From Bolinopsis microptera (taxonomy: Eukaryota; Ctenophora; Tentaculata; Lobata; Bolinopsidae), in NCBI RefSeq assembly GCF_026151205.1, contig NC_087082.1:4843908-4907907 (forward strand): 64,000 bases of DNA, written 5' to 3'. The translations under genes were made by a program, and so were the position numbers. The notes under the pieces are model-generated. The model searched no databases and had not been told where the DNA came from. It was given only the letters and a program-made list of their open reading frames with translations. This document shows positions 55,780 through 64,000 of this stretch, one piece after another. The first letter of the stretch is position 1, and each line of letters begins with the position of its first letter.

Positions 55780-56838
55780 CTAACTACGCATGCTTCCCTT
55801 CGTCACACGTTGTTCAATAATAGGTCTCATATGTTGCTGATACACGTCTCTGTAGCTGGGTAACAATTGCGTGACTTCTAACGCAAGCTGGCACAACTCA
55901 CGCGTTACGTCGTCACGTGACAGTAAATCGTCGCGTGATACGCCGCGGTTCCAGGCTTCGCATACCATCCACGCAGCCTCGTCTTCTGGGAACCTGGAGA
56001 CATCAGGGGTTGGAGTGGGCATCAGGAAACCGGTTAATTATTACTAAATTAATATAGTGTAACTAACTTGTTATGATAAATATAGTGTAACTAACTTGTT
56101 ACTTGATAAATATAGTGTAACTAACTTGTTACTTGATAAATATAGTGTAACTAACTTGTTACTTGATAAATATATTGTAACTAACTTGTAACTTGATAAA
56201 TATAGTGTAACTAACTTGTTACTTGATAAATATAGTATAACTAACTTGTTACTTGATAAATATAGTGTAACTAACTTGTTACTTGATAAATATAGTGTAA
56301 CTAACTTGTTACTTGATAAATATAGTGTAACTAACTTGTTACTTGATAAATATAGTGTAACTAACTTGTTACTTGATGAATATAGTGTAACTAACTTGTT
56401 ACTTGATAAATATAGTGTAACTAACTGGTTACTTGATGAATTTAGTGTAACTAACTTGTTACTTGATGAATATAGTGTAACTAACTTGTTACTTGATTAA
56501 TATAGTGCAACTAACTTGTTACTTGATAAATATAGTGTAACTAACTTGTTACTTGATAAATATAGTGTAACTAACTGGTTACTTGATAAACATAGTGTAA
56601 CTAACTTATTACTTGATAAATATAGTGTAACTAACTTGTTACTTGATAAATATAGTGTAACTAACTTGTTACTTGATAAATATAGTGTAACTAATTGGTT
56701 ACTAACTTGGAGGCGTACTGAGACCACAGCTTGAAGACCTGGGTGAAGTCAGGCGTATGTTTGCTCAGTCGAATAAACAGTTGACTAATAGTATTCCAGT
56801 TCGGCTCTGATTCTTGTAGGTGTTTCTCTATTGCATAC
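55780..56838 (-). CDS. TEX11/SPO22/ZIP4-like meiosis protein, two C-terminal exons
   Basis: Exon 56707-56838 (acceptor GGTTCTTTTCAG, donor AAGTTAGTAAC) and terminal exon 55780-55993 (acceptor GATGTCTCCAG) join in phase: TCC AA plus G gives Ser-Lys. The first reads YAIEKHLQESEPNWNTISQL then FIRLSKHTPDFTQVFKLWSQ; the second reads FPEDEAAWMVCEAWNRGV, later ELCQLALEVTQLLPSYRDVY and QQHMRPIIE, ending at TAG. The pattern [YF]PE.E..W....WN.GV, then C.LAL, then Y...M matches the C-terminus of TEX11, the animal SPO22/ZIP4 TPR protein that supports synapsis and crossover formation in meiosis. The rest of the gene should lie at higher coordinates, but no more exons were recognised before 64 kb. The 712-bp intron is almost filled by a minisatellite. 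Confidence 0.55.
56046..56704. repeat. 30-bp minisatellite inside the TEX11-like terminal intron
   Basis: About 22 copies of ACTTGATAAATATAGTGTAA + CTAACTTGTT. The 30-bp period is a multiple of three, so long repetitive frames (LLDKYSVTNL on +, KLVTLYLSSN on -) appear; they are artefacts. On the minus strand each unit contains CAAGTTAGTTAC, nearly the same as the real donor CCAAGTTAGTAAC at the array's right edge. Confidence 0.97.
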
Positions 56839-57276
56839 CTGAAAAGAACCAACAAGTGAAACTAAAGATAAAACAGTTCAAAACTAAATTAACCATAATT
56901 TCTCTTTATCACACGTGCTATAAGTATAAATCAGAACAATATTCAGTGTATCTGACAGGTTTTAATTAAACCTTCAGTAGATATAATAATGATTTCAATA
57001 ACGATAACGATACTGGAAAGTTGCAAAATAAGCCGAAGTCTTTAAATACAAATCTAAATCCAATGTTAGCACATTCCACAACTTTTTAAACTTTAAATAC
57101 CTTTTTGTCTTCAAACTAAATAAGTTGATAATAATATTCATAATCTACAGGAATTAAGCTGTGCTATCTACTGTTTGCTTGGTTAAAAGTTTGCCGCCTA
57201 TTTGTCACGAGGAACATCGGCCATTTTGTGTATGATACAACAAGATACAACCGTGTATGAATGTATCACTATCACG
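56839..57276. other. intronic or intergenic AT-rich stretch
   Basis: Upstream of the TEX11-like penultimate exon. No further exon could be recognised. Confidence 0.4.
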
Positions 57277-57726
57277 CATAGTTGTTAAGTTCGTCGACGA
57301 AATGCAAAAAGTTCGTCCAGTTCGGCACCTTTTAAAAATTCGTGAAAATTCGTGAAAATTCGTTGCGTAAATTTTCTTGGCATATGTTTTGATTTTATAA
57401 TGAATGGCTTAGGTGCGATCACTATTACACTTGTAAACAAATGATACAGTTAGATATTATACATACTTGTATTGAAAAAAAACTAGATCAACAACAGATC
57501 ATGACTTGTACTTCAATATAAACAGAGCTGGTTCACAGATTACAATTAAGCATCAATTATAGCAACAGCTCACAACTTATCATTGTTATCTAAATAATCT
57601 ATAGCATATGTGATCTTAGTGATCTTAGTAAAGTTAAAGTTCGGTTAAAGTTCGTCTATTTCGTTAAAAAATTCGTCCAGTTCGGCACCTTTTTAAAGTT
57701 CGTCCAGGACGTCCGTAACAACTATG
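57277..57726. mobile_element. hAT-like MITE with perfect 8-bp target duplication
   Basis: Starts CATAGTTGTTAAGTTCGTCG and ends GTCCGTAACAACTATG; the inverted tip is CATAGTTGTTA. CTATCACG flanks it on both sides (57269-57276 and 57727-57734). Repeated AGTTCGTCCAGTTCGGCACC words occur near both ends. 450 bp, non-coding. It shares the GTTCGT-rich character and CATAGNTG tip with the element at 19150-19930. Confidence 0.9.
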
Positions 57727-59854
57727 CTATCACGTGTATTACAATCTTTAGTCGTTCAATTTGACACTAAACGATCGTTTTTACCATGTCAAGTAACGCG
57801 GCACTATACTAATATATTTACTTTGACAGTTCACATTTCAGTTAAACGAGAATGTGCTCATTCCTGTATAACTGCCATCATTGTCGCGTTCTTACATGCC
57901 CTTCAGTTGTACGATAGGTTCATACTAATATTATGTGTTCATACTAACAGTAAACACCATCTGCCACTTTTGACTACAGTTTGTAGGTTTATAACCTACC
58001 AAGACGCGCGCCGAGTTGGACTCGTCGACGGCCCGGTGACCCAGCCCGTGGCAGAGTGAGCGCGGGACCGTGGAACCCAGGCCGTTATGGAACCCTCGTC
58101 GGTACCGTACTTCGATTAAAGTGTACAGTTATCATTCGTACACTTTCACCACATCAATCTGCTTTACCTATATCACATCAACAACGTCATGGAACCGTAT
58201 TCTAAAAAAACGAACAGCTACACACAGTGACCGGCTGCCACCGAACGGCCAGGCCCCCCTCATTTATTCGGGAGATCAGATCATGAGACACCAATAGTGA
58301 CGTATGATTAGTGATGTGGATCCATCAGTATAATTTAATTGACCTAGAAATGGCTAGATTTACAGAGTAGAGTCACAAGTCCGACTCTGTTCACCATAAT
58401 ATTATAGTTTTAATTGTGTTAATACTTTACCATACAACACGAAATAAAACAAATAAACCCTGTTTACCATTAGATAACATCACATGATCGAATCACGTGT
58501 TTTTGATAAACAGCTAAGACAAGGGGTAGGAGCACACTGCTTTTCATGTTTGTTTATAGACTGACCATTAGTTCTTTTACACAGAAGGTACTACTATCTT
58601 AACTATAATTGTCAATAAAGATTATCTTTTGGAGGGGACCGAGGCTCGTCCGCCGAAATAAAGCTGACACTCGCTGATCACTACGTTCATAGAAAAATTT
58701 CTAATACCCACATGATATGTTGGCTAATATATTTGGTTGCCTTAACAATTGATACAATGTTCTCATTTTCCCAATCTCATGATTCAATTTCACTTAACAA
58801 ATTAACTCCTAACTAACCTTATGCAAACTTACCTAATGCCTAACACGCATTAACCCATTTATTTTATTTCTCATCTTTGGGGGCATTTGTTTTGATTGTT
58901 CCATCTTCTCGCACAATTCATTAAGTTGGGTGGAGTCATCGCAAGTGAAGGTTTGCATAAATTATCATTATGACATTATGAGCCTAACATATTTTTTTTC
59001 CGGTTTACTTGCACACGTTTGCGATCAAAAGGTGTGTCAAGACGATTTACTTTTACGTCGGTGGGGGGTGGTGGTTCTCACATGTGGTACGACACCACGT
59101 CGTGTACCTTTTAGTAGTACCTCACCTCTCGAATACAATTTTTGGAATCGAAGCTTCCCCCTTGTAATGCACCACATATGTATATACCAGTCAAGCGGTC
59201 AGATCTTAAAGAACATGTGTACTTCTTAATGCAATGCCATGATGTACAGAGTTGACAGTGAACTCAACCCAGTATCTAGCCCATTTCAGTCAGTTAAATT
59301 CTACTGATGTGATCAACATCACAAATTATACGTCACTAATTGGTGTTATGATCTGATCTACGTTGGAGACCCTAATAATAAGGGGGCCTGGTCGTCGGCC
59401 TCTCCAGTGACCATCATCAAGCTCACCACACAAGATACAGAAGATACCTGCAATGGGATCTGATCGACACTATCAAGAGGCGACTTCAAAATAACTTCTC
59501 CTGATCTCTACCAGATCAAGTCCACTGTTCTCCAGAGTAACTGCATCTCAATATTAGTACATCATGGTCTTAGTAAAGAACTACACCTTCAGTAACACAA
59601 TAAACAGACCCTATTTTTGATAAGAGCGGAGGCGTGGCGTATACGTTTAAATTTCCAAAGGGTCCTTGAGTAAATGCAAAAGAAAACCGCTATAAATTCC
59701 CGGCACAAATTTCGCCCGCACGGGGTGATTTGCCGCAATAATTGGTATAAATTTACCCGCACCTTACCGCACATTTACCTTCATAGTCGGGTAGGGTACC
59801 GCATAATTTCGATTTTTTTTTAACCGCACCTAATATGAGCCTCTGGAGCATCAC
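57727..59854. other. gene-free stretch with one long-range inverted repeat
   Basis: 57984-58030 (GTAGGTTTATAACCTACC, GCGCGCCGAGTTGGACTCG) is the inverse of 47054-47100. 59110-59165 faintly resembles 11040-11095 (CTTCCCC.TTGTAATGC). No gene is recognised. Confidence 0.45.
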
Positions 59855-60199
59855 TTATAGCAACAGGCCTCCTACTTTACATTGTATCTAAAAAATCTAT
59901 AGCATATGGTGAATCTTAGTGAATCTTAGTGCCACACTAGTGCTCACCTGTCCAATTGGCTGTATTTCCCTAGCAAATGGGTCGTTCAGAGCTTTTAAGT
60001 TTTGGAGTGAACGTACACCAGCTTTCCTGGTCATTTCTGTTTTAGTTTATTTCTCCCTTCGAGTAACATTTCAAACTGGCTCAATTTGTTTCGCATGCAA
60101 ATAAAGTTCGGTTAATGTTCGTCCAATTTCGTTAAAAAAATTCGTCCCAGTTTCGGCAACCTTTTTAAAGTTCGTCCAGGACGTCCGTAAACAACTATG
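59855..60199. repeat. 5'-truncated copy of the hAT-like MITE with insertion
   Basis: Matches 57560-57726 at both ends (ATCTATAGCATATG, then GTTCGTCCAGGACGTCCGTA to AACAACTATG) with about 165 bp of extra sequence between about 59937 and 60103. Differences are mostly single added bases. Confidence 0.75.
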
Positions 60200-60806
60200 G
60201 TGGCAACATATAAAAGCGAAAAATGTATCAGCACTTGCCAAAAGATTGCTTAATGTCTGGTAAATTTGGCGAAGAGTGCGACTCGAGTGCAGCTTTCTGT
60301 GTTTGGAATATCCTTTTTGTGTTGCAAAGCTACTTTAAAACTGATACAAGGGTTAGAAGAATACCCGCATTTGTGTCATTCGCCCTCCGTGCCCTATAAT
60401 AACCTACATATCGTATCATTATCACGGAACAACCTTTTTCACGAACCGAATGTTTCACGATATAATAATTTCACGCTCATGGCCGCCCAAACATTGTCCA
60501 AAAAAACTGATAAAAATTGTTGGTGATATTTTAATAACTGTTTTACTCTTAATATATAATCTCTTATTTATATATATATTCGGTAATATAAGAGAGCCAG
60601 ATCGAACCCGAATAATGACCGCTACAAGTACGTTCCGACAGGTACTAGAGACAGACACAAGTGCGGCCGAGAGTGTCAATGCTACTGATATATATGGCAT
60701 AGTCATGCCCCAACAATTACTGAAACGACAAAACGTGTGATCGATTATACCCGCTAGTAATTTACTAAAAGGATGAAAATAAAACAATTAGATTCAAGCC
60801 AAGTAC
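60200..60806. other. gene-free stretch before the duplicated block
   Basis: AT-rich with two overlapping frames on opposite strands at 60.45-60.79 kb, neither with recognisable motifs. The nucleoplasmin exon 1 equivalent is absent. Confidence 0.4.
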
Positions 60807-60990
60807 CTGTCTTAGTGTGAAGTCTATACACGTTCTTTCTTTCTAAATCCAGAAATTGGTATCCAATTCTGATCTAATCATGATTTTGAAATCTGATTAA
60901 AGAATATCCTAACTCTTACACGTCTTTTGGCCCACAAGTAAAAATACAAAATCAATGATATTACCCATACATAACACTAATAAATAACAG

Positions 60991-63360
60991 ATAGTGTTAG
61001 GACTGAACTGCAAGGAGCGATGTATGGTAGAAGCTACCTCACGACTAATAAGCGGAGAGGAGCGCAGTACCATGATCTGTCAGCTCATACCTTCAGCTGT
61101 ACCCAACTGTAAACTATCACTCAGCTTCAAACAGGTTTATATCCTTCTATCCTTATATGGGCATCACCTGCTGCTTTTTAGTGTTGCTTTACTTTTTGTG
61201 GATTTTACCGTAGCCTCCACTTTAACAACCAATGTAGGGGGGGCCAACCATATTAAAGTATATTAAAGTATATCCCCGGTACGGGTCAAAATCGGAAAAA
61301 ATCCTACATTTTAATATACTTTAATATACCTACAATTAGAAGATTTATATTCTTCGTTAAGATTTACATGATGAACTATATTTTTCGCTCAGATTCTCAA
61401 GATAAGCCTGTTTTAGGACTAGTACATGAATTTCCATCCAGATTGGTCAAAAATTGGCTGAGCTATGAGCTTTAAAAAATATGCCCATATTTGGGCATAC
61501 GCTTTTGCCCAAATTCGCTTTTGCCCAAATTCGATAAAATTTCAATATTTTTTAATGAGACTAACTCTATGTGAAAGATATAACTCAGTGTTTGTTGAAT
61601 ATAGTGGATACTAAGTAAAAAGACCTCCATGAACAAAATTGGGAAAATTGCACATAATATCTCGGTTAGGAATACTAGCCAAAATGACTTCATTAAAATT
61701 GAAATAACTTCATCAGTTTTCAATATTTTTTCAAGAACTTTTTGGAATCGATTAAGAATTGTATTTCAAGCTTATTTTGGGCAACAATTTTTGATGTAGG
61801 CCTCCAAGGAGATAGGGATATATTAAAGTATATTGTAGGTATATTAAAGTATATCCCCGGGTCAAAATCGGAAAAAATCCTACATTTTGATATACTTTAA
61901 TATGGTTGCCCCCGGCCCCCCCCCCCCCCCCAATGTAAGTGTTATTCGGTTGTAAAACAATGTAACTTATGGTTGTTAGCAGGTGAAGCTAAGTCTAGCA
62001 TCAGGTGACGGACCTGTCTACCTGACAGGAACACACTCCCAAGAAATAGAGGAGGAGATGGACAGTGACGGTAAGAGCTTTTACAATTAGACGACTGATG
62101 CCCCCCCCCCCCCCCCGACTGATGTCTAACATTTACAACATTCTGATATCCAGTCGCTGTTTTGATACATTTTTCTCTATTATCTAAGTAACTTACAAAT
62201 TAACGATATTGCACTCCAAATGTAAAAGTTGTGTATAATCACTGTACAGATGAAGGTGAAGGTATGGAGGTGCCCCAGCTGGTAGACAATGAAGCTGAAG
62301 AAGAAAGTGGTGAAGATGAAGAAGAATCATCATCAGATGATGAGGTGAGATCATTACCAAGTATATTAATGTATACTAATTTATATATAAGTTATTTTTG
62401 TGCGGAAATGTAAGCTTTGGGACGTCAGACATTTTTACTGTGGAGCTATCTTTAACTGATGTTACATGAAAAGTTCAACATTTGTTATCTCATGGAATGA
62501 TAGTCCATTAAATATTTGCCAAGCAAGTACAATAGATTTGAAGATCTAAAATATCATGCACACGGTCATTTCATTTCCTCAAATTACATGTCTTTATATT
62601 TGGTATTTGCAGGAGATAGATGAGGATAAGATGTTGGAAGAACTGGCTGCTGCACAAGCAAACAAACTGAAGAGTTTCATGAAGAAAGACAAAAGTAAGA
62701 TTATCATTCAGTTTTAAACGCTTCTCTGGGATCCAAACTTAATTATATACGTATAAGTACGTATATATAATAGTAAACGTATATTATATAATAGTTAATA
62801 CGTATTATCCGTCGGTTTGGAAGTTATTTCAATTAAAATATAATTTTCAGAAGCGATCGCCAGCTCAAAGCCTGGCCCCGCCTCCAAAAAGGCGCCAAAA
62901 CCTGAAACAAAGGTCGCAGAGGTAGTAGAAGAAGCAAAGGAAGAAGTACCAGCCAAAGAAGACGAAGAAATGGAAGAAGCACCTGCAGCCCCAGCAGAAG
63001 CAGTAGAGAAGAAAGATGAGCCAATGGAAGAGATAAACACACCTGCCGCTGCGGTGGTAGCTGAGGAAGAATCAGACGATGAAGAAGAATCAGGTATGAA
63101 ACATTTTCATAGAGCTCACAATTCAGTGGTTCTGTGTCTTTCGGGTGGTTTATCCTAATTTGCTATTTGTTCTTCTGTCCAGTTAAGGGGGGTATCTAAC
63201 CCCAAAAAACCCATTTAACCTCAAAAATTCCCATTTTAGGGTTGGGTTTTTTGGGGTCGGACATCCCCAGTTAAATTTTGTTTTCAGTAATGAATATTTA
63301 CAGATGAAGAGGATGACGACGATGAGGAGGATGATGACGAAGATGATGAGGATGAAGACG
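60991..63360 (+). pseudogene. partial nucleoplasmin copy, exons 2-7
   Basis: Exons corresponding to 2-7 of the first gene lie at 60991-61134, 61983-62070, 62250-62344, 62613-62694, 62851-63093 and 63304-63360. All splice sites and frames are preserved, and one codon in exon 6 changes Glu to Val (GAA to GTA, about 63056). Exon 1 with the ATG is missing before 60807, and exon 8 with the KKRK signal is not found up to 64000. It is either a partial duplicate without a start, or the alternative allele of the same gene placed in tandem by the assembly, in which case it is not a pseudogene. Confidence 0.7.
61237..61931. mobile_element. G-run-tipped transposon, copy in second nucleoplasmin intron (no nested element)
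   Basis: Same element and insertion point as 4284-6143, with AATGTA on both sides (61231-61236 and 61932-61937). Its 695 bp are the intact host element; position 61673-61674 is the empty TA target of the nested element. The terminal C-run is about ten bases longer than in the first copy. Confidence 0.85.
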
Positions 63361-63577
63361 GTTTGTGTTAACTTTTCTCTGATTTCATGACTATCGGATT
63401 CTTCCCGCCTAGGCACATGCGTACTGACGGTCACAATTTAAACTTTAAGTTTGCGTCGCGCGCTGGTTATATTTCGTGTGAAAACTACGTTTTTCAGCGC
63501 TCGTCGATCAAAAATTTTCATTTTGCGCGGCTCATCTTACGAATTTTCCATGTGATGACACTCTTTAGGGGCCACCT

Positions 63578-64000
63578 ATTTTAGTAAGGGGAAAAGTGGC
63601 ATTCCGTTGGATTCGAATGTTCACAAGGATTTCTCAACGGAATATGGTAGTTAGGACCCCTACGAACATAATTAGACTTGTTGCCAATTTTGTATCTCAA
63701 CGGAAACACCACTTTTACCACTTTTTACCACCTTTGTACCACCTTTCTGGTTTGCCAAATATCTTTAGTTGTGAACATCATAGAAGGCTGAAAATTAACC
63801 TAGAATGTTTATCTTATCAAGGAGTAAAACTTTTGTATCAAAAGTTTTTACATCGGACAATCAGCTAATTGGATAATTACCAATTAGTTAATCACCAAAA
63901 AAAGTGAAAATTTTTTATTGGCTTAAAATGATTGAAATCGTTTGAAACACGGAGAAATGTAGTTTTTAGAAAAACATCAAAAATTTTTCACTTAAATTTT
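63578..64000. other. unrelated sequence replacing intron 7, possible element start
   Basis: After the block border, AAAAGTGGCATTCCGTTG (about 63593-63610) recurs inverted and imperfect as CAACGGAAACACCACTTTT (about 63698-63716). This may be the end of a DNA element continuing past the window. No gene. Confidence 0.4.

Larger units (their letters stand above)
60807..63577 (+). repeat. second copy of the nucleoplasmin block (matches 3854-7808)
   Basis: Nearly identical to 3854-7808 apart from rare substitutions, homopolymer length changes, an 8-bp deletion near 63160 and absence of the 1172-bp nested element. Both borders are abrupt: left at CTGTCTTAG (60807), right after GGCCACCTA (63578). 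Confidence 0.95.

Noticed and set aside
56216-56734. Long repetitive frames LLDKYSVTNL (+) and KLVTLYLSSN (-) as repeat proteins
   Set aside because: They are the translation of a 30-bp minisatellite whose period is a multiple of three; both strands are open and there are no flanking coding signals.

Overview
This is eukaryotic, almost certainly metazoan, nuclear DNA: AT-rich, intron-rich and dense in repeats. The genes I can support have phase-consistent GT/AG exons, and their families are animal ones: nucleoplasmin; a PAN / ricin-B-like / sushi membrane protein; the C-terminal exons of a TEX11/SPO22/ZIP4-like meiosis protein; and an RRM-type LINE ORF1 of the kind common in cnidarians and other invertebrates. 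I cannot place the species; an invertebrate, perhaps a non-bilaterian, fits best. Most open frames here are chance or lie in repeats. Start codons were re-set to ATG.

Layout. 1-2.5 kb is a polypyrimidine (TCC-type) array with a ~764-bp higher-order period. 3.66-8.26 kb is a nucleoplasmin gene (+; eight exons resolved), with a nested pair of DNA transposons in intron 2 and a G-run element in intron 7. 8.67-9.92 kb (-) is a secreted/membrane multidomain protein with one frameshift; its 5' end is duplicated as a pseudogene at 12.24 kb. 13.1-14.0 kb is an intact LINE-type ORF1. 16.0-18.0 kb is a second TCC array enclosing a LINE reverse-transcriptase C-terminal remnant. 18.9-20.5 kb holds a G-run-tipped element with a nested hAT-like element (8-bp target duplication). 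20.5-38.9 kb is gene-poor; it contains dispersed repeats, a 210-bp palindrome, a short TTAGGG tract and a Helitron, and its repeat copies differ mainly by single-base indels, suggesting unpolished long-read sequence.

39.3-43.0 kb (-) is a tandemly duplicated cluster of very small, extremely cysteine-rich, C-terminally anchored proteins that I do not recognise; it is the best candidate for an undescribed gene family. 43.7-44.8 kb has a 14-bp minisatellite abutting the splice donor of an unidentified multi-exon membrane-protein-like gene (-). 47-54 kb is a transposon-derived island: TIR-like repeats, a 79-bp satellite in two head-to-head blocks (about 30 and 14 units), a Crypton-like recombinase N-terminus and four consecutive hairpins. 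54.06-54.91 kb is a tandem array of non-autonomous Helitrons. 55.78-56.84 kb (-) carries the TEX11-like exons, whose intron is filled by a 30-bp minisatellite that again repeats the splice-donor sequence. 57.28-57.73 kb is a hAT-like MITE with a perfect 8-bp target duplication. 60.8-63.58 kb is a near-identical second copy of the middle of the nucleoplasmin gene (exons 2-7), without the inner transposon: either a recent segmental duplication or an unmerged second haplotype.
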